From NCBI GenBank assembly GCA_902727915.1, contig CACVAU010000038.1:50771-114770 (forward strand): a DNA stretch of 64,000 nucleotides. Reading direction: 5' to 3'. The notes under the pieces were generated by a model that saw nothing but the letters and a program-made list of their open reading frames with translations, was not told where the DNA came from and made no database searches. The DNA is from an uncultured Sulfurovum sp. (GTDB lineage: Bacteria; Campylobacterota; Campylobacteria; Campylobacterales; Sulfurovaceae). Position 1 is the first letter of the stretch. Each line of letters starts with the position of its first letter. Made by a program: the position numbers and the translations under genes. Shown here piece after piece: positions 26,587 to 34,331 of this stretch.

Positions 26587-28022
26587 AAGAAAATGTAAAA
26601 ATAGCCATTATTGGTGGTGGTGTAGCAGGTGCTACTACAGCCATTTATCTTGGTCAACTAGGAATGAACATTAGCCTTTTTGAAAAAGAACCCAGCCTTG
26701 TTTCTGGACCTCCTTTTTGTCATTTACATGCTGGAGGAAATCTTTATCGTGAGATTTCAGACAAACAATGTGTCACACTCCTTAAACAATCCATTGACTT
26801 CTTACGTTTTTATCCCTTTGTTGTAGACTATAGACCAACAGTTATTGCCTTACCCACTTCTGATAAAAGTACCCCAACATCCCTACTTCCTCGTTTAAAT
26901 CTATTGGTTAAAGAATATGAAACACTCATTCAAAAAGATGCAAAAAATAAAGTTTTAGGAGAAAGTAATAACTACTACAAACTTTATAGTAGAGTAAACT
27001 TAGAAGCACTCAAAAAACGTGAGATTGTTAAACTACCTCATAATTCAGATGAATGGATGATACCTGTTGCTAAAAATATTGATCTTGATAAAATACAATA
27101 CCCTTTAATTATTGTTCAAGAGTATGGCTTAAACCTTTTTCGTTTAGCTGCTGGAAGTATGTTAGCACTTCAAGAAATTGATTCAGTTAAACTACATACA
27201 AGTAGTACCGTAACCAATATTAAAAAGAAAAATACACTTTGGGAAATTAATTTTAAATCCAATACTGAAACAAAACATGAAAGTTTTGATTACATTATTA
27301 ATGCCACAGGTTTTAGAACAGGACAAATAGATGACATGTTAGATGCACCTTGTAAAGCTATGGTAGAATTTAAAGCAGCTTATGTTTCAAAGTGTGGTAA
27401 CCATACAGATATCCTTTTTCCTGAAATAATTTTTCATGGTGAACGTGGAACACCACAAGGAATGGGTCAATTTACTCCTTACCCAAATGGATATGTACAG
27501 CTTCATGGTATGACCACAAACATTACCTTGTATGAAGATGGACTCGTAGCAAGTTCTGCCACAAGTTGCCAACCAAAACTGGGAAAAGATTTTGTAAAAA
27601 AGATTGAGGAATCTTGGCAAGAAGAAGAAACAAAAAATCGAACTGATGCAGCCATTCAACATCTAGCACAATTTATTCCAAGTTTTTCAACAGCAATGGT
27701 TGGTTCCAAACCTCTCTTTGGTGCGCAACAAATTCCAGGCGATGACCCTACCCTTCGTGTTGCAGAAGTTTCTTTTCCGTCTCCTCGTTATGCACGTTGT
27801 GAAATTGTTAAAGTTTCTTCCGTTATTGACATGGTTAAAGCAATTATAAAAGAGTTTATTCAATTAAACTACCTTAATGCTTCATCATTAAAAGAATACG
27901 ACTTTAAGAGCTTAAAAAACCTTTCTGAAGACCAAATTCAAAAGAATGCAGCCTCATTAGCCATTAGTCGAAACTACCCTGATTCACTCTCATATAGAAA
28001 TATTAGTCAAAATAACAACTAA
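26580..28022 (+). CDS. FAD-dependent oxidoreductase
   Basis: The 480-residue flavoprotein opens with the dinucleotide-binding motif IAIIGGGVAGATTAIYLG, followed by the FEKE ribose-binding acidic residue. A second FAD segment lies near YIINATGFRTGQI. The overall layout recalls DadA/DAO-type amine oxidases, but the substrate-binding half is unfamiliar. There is no signal peptide or membrane helix. The 7-base overlap with gph suggests shared expression. A more precise function cannot be given. Confidence 0.8.
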   Translation: MLKENVKIAIIGGGVAGATTAIYLGQLGMNISLFEKEPSLVSGPPFCHLHAGGNLYREISDKQCVTLLKQSIDFLRFYPFVVDYRPTVIALPTSDKSTPTSLLPRLNLLVKEYETLIQKDAKNKVLGESNNYYKLYSRVNLEALKKREIVKLPHNSDEWMIPVAKNIDLDKIQYPLIIVQEYGLNLFRLAAGSMLALQEIDSVKLHTSSTVTNIKKKNTLWEINFKSNTETKHESFDYIINATGFRTGQIDDMLDAPCKAMVEFKAAYVSKCGNHTDILFPEIIFHGERGTPQGMGQFTPYPNGYVQLHGMTTNITLYEDGLVASSATSCQPKLGKDFVKKIEESWQEEETKNRTDAAIQHLAQFIPSFSTAMVGSKPLFGAQQIPGDDPTLRVAEVSFPSPRYARCEIVKVSSVIDMVKAIIKEFIQLNYLNASSLKEYDFKSLKNLSEDQIQKNAASLAISRNYPDSLSYRNISQNNN

Positions 28023-28205
28023 AATAAATATACTTCAATATTAAAACTTAAAAATAAATATACTTTATAAAAATATAAATAATATAAGTTTTAAATATGT
28101 GAAGGAAGTATTAAATTTATATTATTTTAAGGTTTTTTTCTTTTTTTTTCAATTTTCGATGTTAGAATATATTGACAACATAAGATAATATAAAAGGAGT
28201 GAGTA

Positions 28206-28949
28206 ATGCTTATAAATGATATTGTGATATCAACTGATAGTTTTCATAGTGAAAATAAATATGATATTGTCTCTTCAAATAACCAATATATTACCAAACT
28301 ATTTCAAAAGAATATTGAAGAAGATAGAATATCTGAGGATGCTTTAAAGAGCTACTATGTAGACTACTATCTTTCTCATATAAGCCATAGTGGATTTCAA
28401 AAATCTATGGAAGTTTTTTTAAGTAAGAGCAAAACTATTTATTATATCCAAGCAGGGCTAAAAGCTTTAAAAACAGAAAATCATTTAAACTTATTTCAAA
28501 AAGCTTGTTTGAATCAAGAGAATGATTATGCTCATTATGATCAGGAGTTTCAAGAAATTCAAGAGAGTGAAAACTTACTTCATATTAATCACCGATGGCT
28601 TATGAACCATCCTCAACTTATTATTATACATCATGAATATATGGATAAAAAAGTTGAAGAACATATTGAAGCCTATAAACATGATAAGCGACATCTCCAA
28701 ATTATTAAACAATTATGTCACATCATTAATGAAGAATTCATTAGCGTAACAGCTGGAGACATCAATAATATTTATCATAATGCATGGTATTTTAAAACCA
28801 CAAAGAATGCTTATTATATTATTGAAAAAGATAATATTGTAACCTTATATAACAGCTACAACAAACAAGAGATTACCAAAGGAAGACTTATTTCTAATAA
28901 AACAGGTCACTCTTCCATCTCTAACTTTATTTCAAAAATGTTAGCCTAA
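28206..28949 (+). CDS. Protein of unknown function
   Basis: I do not recognise this 247-residue protein. It is soluble, without a signal peptide, rich in Tyr, His and Ile, and largely helical (about 40-190), with repeated histidines (IIIHHEYMDKKVEEHIEAYKHDKRH). The AAAAGGAG ribosome site at about 28190-28197 is strong. It is preceded by 183 bases of very A/T-rich DNA. It looks like an accessory gene. The 3' end overlaps convergent yqiA by 4 bases. Confidence 0.7.
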   Translation: MLINDIVISTDSFHSENKYDIVSSNNQYITKLFQKNIEEDRISEDALKSYYVDYYLSHISHSGFQKSMEVFLSKSKTIYYIQAGLKALKTENHLNLFQKACLNQENDYAHYDQEFQEIQESENLLHINHRWLMNHPQLIIIHHEYMDKKVEEHIEAYKHDKRHLQIIKQLCHIINEEFISVTAGDINNIYHNAWYFKTTKNAYYIIEKDNIVTLYNSYNKQEITKGRLISNKTGHSSISNFISKMLA

Positions 28950-29518
28950 ACCATAGAAGTATTAATAAAGGTTTTAATCTCTTCAAAATGGCGTTCAATA
29001 TGTTCAAAAGGGTGACTTCCACCCTCTTCAACAATGCTTTTAGCATTAGGTAATTTAGCCAAAGCTTCTCTGTAGTCTAAAACATCATCATCTTTTTGTA
29101 ACAACAAAAAATATCGACCATTCTTAATACTACTACTGCGATAATTTATTAACATATCAACATGCTCTTCACTCCATGTAAATCTTGAATCATCATAATA
29201 ATTCTTAGCTGTTTCCCCTATACTCAATACTCTTTTAAGCGTTTTACTAGAATCAACAGCAGGGTTAATAAGCACAGCTTTAAGTCCATATTTTTCAGCC
29301 AAATAAATAGAATAAAACCCACCCAAAGAAGAACCTATAAGGGTAATATGTTCATCATAAGTGTTAATAAGTTGTTCCAATGTGTCCATTGCTAATTCAG
29401 GGACATATGATAAAGAAGGCGCAATACAAACTATACCCTGATTTTCAAAATATGTTCTAAACTCTAATGCTTTTCCTCCTTTACCTGAACTACCAAAACC
29501 ATGTATATAGATGACCAT
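28946..29518 (-). CDS. YqiA-type alpha/beta hydrolase (esterase)
   Basis: The 190-residue protein of the YqiA/YcfP group shows the oxyanion strand YIHGFGSSGKGGKALEF, the nucleophile elbow GSSLGGFYSIYLA with the catalytic Ser, LINPAVDSS, and the C-terminal catalytic His in EGGSHPFEH. It should hydrolyse small esters in the cytoplasm. The natural substrate is unknown. Confidence 0.88.
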   Translation of the reverse strand: MVIYIHGFGSSGKGGKALEFRTYFENQGIVCIAPSLSYVPELAMDTLEQLINTYDEHITLIGSSLGGFYSIYLAEKYGLKAVLINPAVDSSKTLKRVLSIGETAKNYYDDSRFTWSEEHVDMLINYRSSSIKNGRYFLLLQKDDDVLDYREALAKLPNAKSIVEEGGSHPFEHIERHFEEIKTFINTSMV

Positions 29519-29687
29519 TTTTTATCCTTTATTGTCAATTTATTTGACAAGACTATAACCATTTTCCCTTTATAGAAGACTTTAGTATAATAGCGTTATT
29601 TTTTTAATTTAAATTTGTAAGATTACTTAAAAGTGAAAATATTTAATTTTCAAGAATTAAACTTTCATTGATCCATTCAAATTCAGC

Positions 29688-29693
29688 TATAAT
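29688..29693 (+). promoter_or_regulatory. -10 box of the DUF234 gene
   Basis: TATAAT lies 28 bases before the start codon. The surrounding 15 bases ATTCAGCTATAATTC recur exactly upstream of the helicase at 32.4 kb. Confidence 0.5.
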
Positions 29694-29721
29694 TCCATAA
29701 ATTAAGCCAAGGTCTCTAAGC

Positions 29722-30645
29722 ATGTCAACACAACCTACCATCGTTCAGCAATTTCGCTCTTTTTGTTACCAAAATAATGCTACTAACCTTGAACAAGCAT
29801 TAGAATACTTTGCCGTATTTGGTGGTATGGGTTGGCATGTTGACTTCTCTAAGTCTCTCAATGAACTTATAGCCACTAAAGTCTTAGATAACTACCGTTA
29901 TATCCATGGTGACACCACAAAAATTACACAAAGTAAAGAAATTCATCATAAGATTTTAACAGCACTTGCTGTAGGAGACCGACGAGAACACTCGGCATTT
30001 AAAAAAGCTCAAGTAGACAGAAAACATGGTGAAGAATCCATAGATTTTCTCATTGCTGAAGGGCTTTTAAAAACAGACAAATCGGTTGAGAAACCATTAA
30101 AAGATCATGAAAAAGTATCAGCAAAACTTCTTTTTTCTCAACCTTTTATGCGTTTTTGGTTTTCAATTATCTCTCCAAACTACAAAGGCATTAAAGCTGG
30201 TGAATATGATGAGTTTTATGACCGTTGGAGAGAAATGAAATTAGAGTTTACCAACCATATCTATCAGCAACTTTTTTTAGAACTTGTTAAAAAAACGCAT
30301 AATGAAGTTTCTGATGATAAAATCATGCAAATTGGTTCATACTGGGATACACAAGTAGAGATAGACCTTTTAGCCAAAACAAGATCTGGAAAAATGATTG
30401 CTGGAACCTGTAAATTTTCAAAAGCCAAAGCGAAAAAAAGTGAATTGACCAAACTAAAAGAGTCATGTCAAAAAGCAAAACTAGAGACAAATGCTTATGC
30501 TCTCTTCTCAAAAAACAAATTTACCACTGAACTCAAAAAAGAAAAAAGTGAAACCCTACAACTTTTCTCTTTAAATAGTTTAGGCAACTTACTTTTTGAT
30601 CTTAGTGAGAAAGATATGCTTGTAAATACTAATAAGAAGTACTAA
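29722..30645 (+). CDS. DUF234-type PD-(D/E)XK nuclease-like protein
   Basis: The 307-residue protein resembles the C-terminal part of DEXX-box/archaeal-type ATPases (DUF234) but has no ATPase domain. The first 130 residues look like a winged-helix region. The C-terminal half contains the nuclease-like core GSYWDTQVEIDLLA followed by KMIAGTCKFSK, where the usual Lys after a Glu/Gln-x strand is replaced by a CKF context. Activity is therefore uncertain. It neighbours the broken restriction-modification locus. It might be a nuclease, a regulator or an orphan remnant. Confidence 0.65.
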   Translation: MSTQPTIVQQFRSFCYQNNATNLEQALEYFAVFGGMGWHVDFSKSLNELIATKVLDNYRYIHGDTTKITQSKEIHHKILTALAVGDRREHSAFKKAQVDRKHGEESIDFLIAEGLLKTDKSVEKPLKDHEKVSAKLLFSQPFMRFWFSIISPNYKGIKAGEYDEFYDRWREMKLEFTNHIYQQLFLELVKKTHNEVSDDKIMQIGSYWDTQVEIDLLAKTRSGKMIAGTCKFSKAKAKKSELTKLKESCQKAKLETNAYALFSKNKFTTELKKEKSETLQLFSLNSLGNLLFDLSEKDMLVNTNKKY

Positions 30646-30647
30646 TT

Positions 30648-30929
30648 TTAATGCTCACTTAAAAGCTTTCTCATACTTAACGAGAGAGAATCTAATACTA
30701 CTAACCCCTCATACTCAATGGTCTCTTCAAGCAAATCATTTTTTTTTGTTTGAATAAGCATAGATTTTTTGGATTTTTTAATTTTCATTGCTTTAATTAA
30801 ATGCTGTGCTGATTCTACAATTGTTTCATGGCTCTTCTGTACCCTAACAAGTACAGGTGCTTCTTCATAAGTATCAACTAAAATAGCATCAATTCCTTTA
30901 TTTCTTTGAACAGCATTATATTCAATCCC
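30648..30929 (-). pseudogene. Detached C-terminal 93 codons of the DNA methyltransferase
   Basis: After the TAA at 30930-30932 the methyltransferase frame stays open for exactly 93 more codons, to a TAA at 30648-30650. The translation is protein-like (GIDAILVDTYEEAPVLVRVQ, then ETIVESAQHLIKAMK and LVVLDSLSLSMRKLL). It resembles the tail of long-form site-specific methyltransferases, where a PVRVQ-type strand and an alpha/beta unit follow the catalytic core. There is no plausible start codon of its own at the right place. The simplest reading is one nonsense mutation. Confidence 0.75.
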
Positions 30930-31841
30930 TTATAATAAAGCTAATGCACTTTGATCAACATTAACATAAGAAGCTCTTCCTTTTTTTAAAAGATTAGAAC
31001 TGGTTTTTATCGGATTCTCAATACGATTTAAAGACAATTCAACAGCTTCAATAGACTCATCTATACCTATATAATTACGATTGAGTATTTTTGATGCCAC
31101 ACAAGTTGTACCACTACCACAAAAAGGGTCTAGTACCACATCTCCTTCATCTGTCACTAATTCTATAATTCTCTCTAATAAAAGTAAAGGTTTTTGTGTT
31201 GGGTAACCCACTCTTTCTTTTGCTTTAGGATTGAAATAAGGAATATCCCAAACATCACTTAAGGGAACACCCTTTTTCTTATCTGACTGTTTAGTCTCAC
31301 CATTCTCATCTAAATCATAAACTGATTTATTATTTTTATCACGTGTTCTTCGTTGTAAAATTTGATCAATATTTGTAGTTTCAGAATAGTCTGTATAAAT
31401 CATATTAAATTTAAACTTTTTATTTTTAGAATAAAAATATATATTTTGATGAGTGGGAAGTAGCCCTTTTTTAGAATTTGACCAACGTTTATATGAGCAA
31501 ATTATTTCAGATTGAAAATTTTTTACACCAAGTACCTTATCTAATACAACTCTAATGATATGCTCTCCACTCTTATCACAATGTACAAATATAGAACCTG
31601 TTTCTTTTAATAGTTCTCTCATTAAAGAAATTCTTTGTTCTAAAAATTCTGCATAGCTCTGATTGTCTCCCCAAGTGTCATCAAAGCTAAATTCCTTTGT
31701 TCTTTCTCTATTTTGAAGTTTATGTTTGGTTTGTGTAAAAAATGGTGGATCAAGATATATAAGGTCAATAGAATTTTTATCAATTATCTTCATCTTTTCT
31801 AAACAATCACCATGAAAAACAGTATTAATAGTACTATTCAT
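30930..31841 (-). CDS. Site-specific DNA methyltransferase, truncated
   Basis: This beta-class N6-adenine/N4-cytosine methyltransferase has catalytic motif IV LIYLDPPFF near residue 33, preceding motif X/I (VGYPTQKP and VVLDPFCGSGTTCVAS near 240). The start is the ATG at 31839-31841 (MNSTINTVFHGD). It overlaps the TAG of the upstream gene in the sequence ATGAATAG, a common coupling arrangement, whereas the extra upstream codons belong to another frame. The reading frame stops after 303 residues at an in-frame TAA with 93 matching codons beyond. The catalytic core is complete, so activity may remain. Confidence 0.82.
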   Translation of the reverse strand: MNSTINTVFHGDCLEKMKIIDKNSIDLIYLDPPFFTQTKHKLQNRERTKEFSFDDTWGDNQSYAEFLEQRISLMRELLKETGSIFVHCDKSGEHIIRVVLDKVLGVKNFQSEIICSYKRWSNSKKGLLPTHQNIYFYSKNKKFKFNMIYTDYSETTNIDQILQRRTRDKNNKSVYDLDENGETKQSDKKKGVPLSDVWDIPYFNPKAKERVGYPTQKPLLLLERIIELVTDEGDVVLDPFCGSGTTCVASKILNRNYIGIDESIEAVELSLNRIENPIKTSSNLLKKGRASYVNVDQSALALL

Positions 31842-32314
31842 ATTTTCTACCCTCAGCAATATCCTCTAAAATAGCTTTTAGATCATATCCACTAACTTCT
31901 CTTAAATAATCCCAAGCCTTATTAGCAGAATAGTATTTATCATTTAAAAAATCTATCTCAAAGGTTTTGGGTTTTTTACCATCAGTATTTTCTACAATAG
32001 TTTTCGCACCTTTACTATTTACGATGCTACTTCTTCAAGAAATGATCCAGCATACTTATAAAGAAAACGACCTGTATTTTGATATTCATCAATTAATATT
32101 CCCTCATCAAAAGAGATACCTAATATTTTATAAATCATATAATGAGAAGTATCATCTAACTTCATTTCAGTTTTACGATTATTTATTTTTTGATTTAACT
32201 TCGAGATGTATAAATAGCACGAAGTAATTCATTTTTGTTTTTTTTAACAGTTGATATATTGAGATTTTTACAATAAGTTACAAGCTCATCTTTTTTTAAA
32301 AATTCAATTTTCAT
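31834..32314 (-). pseudogene. Broken partner of the methyltransferase (restriction-like)
   Basis: The ATG at 32312-32314 opens MKIEFLKKDELVTYCKNLN, which stops after about 39 codons. Coding continues in the -1 frame (KLDDTSHYMIYKILGISFDEG) to a stop near 32011. It then continues in -1 again (KTFEIDFLNDKYY, then AWDYLREVSGYDLKAILEDIA) to the TAG at 31834, overlapping the methyltransferase start. Restoring two single bases gives one 160-codon protein. Position and the EIDFL strand suggest a restriction enzyme of ApaLI-like type that may also have lost its catalytic middle. That family call is tentative. Confidence 0.7.
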
Positions 32315-32361
32315 ACTATTTTTAGTCCTTATTTTAATCTTTTGATTATAACATATTCAGC

Positions 32362-32367
32362 TATAAT
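32362..32367 (+). promoter_or_regulatory. -10 box of the first DEAD-box helicase
   Basis: TATAAT lies 25 bases before the ATG at 32393. It falls inside an open frame extension starting at 32342, which argues against that longer start. Confidence 0.55.
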
Positions 32368-32392
32368 TCTAAAAATTATTAAAGTTACTACA

Positions 32393-33640
32393 ATGCCTTT
32401 TTCTCAACTAAAACTATCATCTCCACTACAACAAGCACTTCAAAAAAGCAACTACCTAGAGCCTACCCCCATACAAGAAAAAGTGATTCCTCTCATTTTA
32501 GAGGGTCATGACATTATGGTAGAAGCCCAAACAGGTACAGGAAAGTCTGCTGCTTTTGTTTTACCACTGTTAGAACGCTTAGCACAAAACCCTACTGAGG
32601 GAAAACGAAAAATTAAAATTTTGATACTGGCTCCTACCCGTGAGCTTACTTTACAAATAAATGAAACTTTTTCACACTTTGCTAAAGCACTTAGCCCTAA
32701 GCCAAAAATAGTTTCTGTCATTGGTGGTGAAGGCATTGGTGAGCAAATTTATAGCATTCAAAAAGGTTGTGATGTTATTGTGGCTACTTCTGGAAGATTT
32801 TTAGACATTCTTTCTAAAAATCAAATGTCTCTAAAGCATTTAGAATGCCTAGTACTTGATGAAGCTGACAAAATGCTTAACCTTGGATTCTCAGAAGAGT
32901 TAGATGAAATCTTAAAAGCCATTCCTTCTAAACGTCAAAACCTTCTCTTTTCAGCAACCTACCCTCAAAAGATTTTGGACATTGCTTCAAAAGTAACGAC
33001 AGAAGCTGTAAAAGTAAGTCTGGAGCATAGCGAACCAACTGTAGCAAAAATTCAACAAAAAGTGATAGAAGTGAACTCTGAAAATAGAGGACCTTTATTA
33101 CGTTACTTACTTAAAAAAGAAAAATATAAACAAGTACTTGTTTTTATGGCAAATAAAAGAGCCACAGATAATATAGCTGAGAAATTTAGAAAACGTGGTT
33201 ACCTAGCTGAGTCTTTTCATTCTGACCTAAGCCAAGAAGATCGTAATTATACTATTCGTGAGTTTAAAGCTAAAAAAATTCAAATTTTATTTACCACAGA
33301 CATTATCTCTCGTGGATTACACATAGATGGTATTGACTGTATTATTAACTTTGACTTACCTCGTTCTCCTGCTGACTATATTCATAGAATTGGACGAACA
33401 GGAAGAGCTGGACAAACAGGTGTAGCTATTAGTTTTATAAACCATGAAACACAAGCACACTTTAAACTCATTGAGAAACGCAGTCAAATTAAACTTGAGC
33501 GTGAAAGTATTAAAGGCTATGAATTAATAGGAGAAGCTCCTAAGAAAGTAAAGGGACCAACGCCTATTAAAGGTAAAAAGAAAAGTAAAAAAGACAAACT
33601 TCGGGAGTTAGTAGTAAAAAATAGTGTATCAAAAAAATGA
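32393..33640 (+). CDS. DEAD-box RNA helicase (RhlE-like)
   Basis: The 415-residue protein has the Q motif (LEPTPIQEKVIP), motif I AQTGTGKSAA, motif II DEAD (LVLDEADKML), motif III SAT, and motifs V and VI (TDIISRGLHIDGID, HRIGRTGRAG), plus a basic tail (KKKSKKDKLRE). It unwinds RNA, probably in ribosome assembly or mRNA turnover. I use the ATG at 32393 (MPFSQLKL) because it begins the family fold and lies just downstream of the -10 box. Its 3' end overlaps an upstream extension of the thioredoxin frame. Confidence 0.93.
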   Translation: MPFSQLKLSSPLQQALQKSNYLEPTPIQEKVIPLILEGHDIMVEAQTGTGKSAAFVLPLLERLAQNPTEGKRKIKILILAPTRELTLQINETFSHFAKALSPKPKIVSVIGGEGIGEQIYSIQKGCDVIVATSGRFLDILSKNQMSLKHLECLVLDEADKMLNLGFSEELDEILKAIPSKRQNLLFSATYPQKILDIASKVTTEAVKVSLEHSEPTVAKIQQKVIEVNSENRGPLLRYLLKKEKYKQVLVFMANKRATDNIAEKFRKRGYLAESFHSDLSQEDRNYTIREFKAKKIQILFTTDIISRGLHIDGIDCIINFDLPRSPADYIHRIGRTGRAGQTGVAISFINHETQAHFKLIEKRSQIKLERESIKGYELIGEAPKKVKGPTPIKGKKKSKKDKLRELVVKNSVSKK

Positions 33641-33707
33641 TATATTACTTAAAAGTGAAAATGTTTCACAAAACTTTACTTATAAAAAAATTTGCTACAA
33701 TACAGAC

Positions 33708-34061
33708 ATGGAATTAACAGATAACAATTACAAAGAAATCATCAAAAGCAATGAGAAACCCGTCTTTATAGACTTCTATTCTCCTACTTGTGGACCATGT
33801 CAAATACTCACAAAACTTATAGATGAAAAATTAGAAAAGTATGGAAAAAAAAATGACATAATGGTCGTAAAATGTAATGTAGCCAAAAACCCCAAGTTAG
33901 CCAATGCATTTAAAGTACGTTCTGTACCATTTACCTTGGCTGTGATGCCAGATGAGAAACTTAAACATGCTAATATGGGTTTAAAAAATGAGACTTATTA
34001 TTTTGAATTAATAGATGACTTAGCCGGTAAAGGCTCATTTTTTAGTCGGCTATTTACTTAG
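33708..34061 (+). CDS. Thioredoxin (CGPC)
   Basis: From the ATG at 33708 the protein has 117 residues and a canonical cytoplasmic thioredoxin fold: FIDFYSPTCGPCQIL with Cys28 and Cys31, and a cis-Pro in VRSVPFTLAV. The longer open frame from 33624 adds 28 residues overlapping the helicase end, unlike any thioredoxin N-terminus. A TACAAT -10-like box at 33696-33701 is so close to the ATG that it may be spurious. It ends in FFSRLFT. A thiol-reductase role is secure, but which thioredoxin of the organism it is remains open. Confidence 0.87.
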   Translation: MELTDNNYKEIIKSNEKPVFIDFYSPTCGPCQILTKLIDEKLEKYGKKNDIMVVKCNVAKNPKLANAFKVRSVPFTLAVMPDEKLKHANMGLKNETYYFELIDDLAGKGSFFSRLFT

Positions 34062-34094
34062 CCAAGCTATTGATATTTCATAATATGAAAAACT

Positions 34095-34331
34095 TTAGTC
34101 TTCAGCTAAAGCATCAAACGCTGTTTTCTTCATGGTAAACCACTCATTCATCATCATTGGATTTTGCATAATCTCTTTCATATTTTGAATGGCTTTCATA
34201 TGTGCTTCATCATTTTGTTGCATCATTTCAATACTATGTTGCATACTTAGCTCAGTCATTTGTCCAAAAGTTTCAGCTTGTATCTTAATATCACAAGCTC
34301 CTCCAAGTTCTTTACATGTCATTGTTTTCAT
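34095..34331 (-). CDS. DUF1059-like small protein
   Basis: The 78-residue protein opens KTMTCKELGGACDIKIQAETF, the hallmark of DUF1059 proteins (a TCxxLGGxCD segment), followed by a helical region unusually rich in Met and Gln. The two cysteines suggest metal or thiol chemistry. The start overlaps the end of the PqiA-like gene by 20 bases, with an AAAGGA site 5 bases before the ATG, so the pair is probably co-translated. The function is unknown. Confidence 0.78.
   Translation of the reverse strand: MKTMTCKELGGACDIKIQAETFGQMTELSMQHSIEMMQQNDEAHMKAIQNMKEIMQNPMMMNEWFTMKKTAFDALAED

Noticed and set aside
28023..28070. Repeated AAATAAATATACT motif as a replication or protein-binding iteron
   Set aside because: Only two copies in nearly pure A/T sequence, easily due to chance.
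31967..32227. 86-codon plus-strand frame in the broken restriction locus
   Set aside because: It is antisense to the three coherent minus-strand fragments and has no ribosome site.
29683..32370. 15-base identity upstream of the DUF234 gene and of the helicase as flanking direct repeats of an inserted element
   Set aside because: The shared ATTCAGCTATAATTC is centred on a -10 box, and similar CTATAATT promoters occur elsewhere in the window, so shared promoter form explains it. No other sign of element ends was seen.
34076..34090. TTTCAT/ATGAAA hairpin between the thioredoxin and DUF1059 genes as a terminator
   Set aside because: Only 6 bp with a single G-C pair and no T-run.
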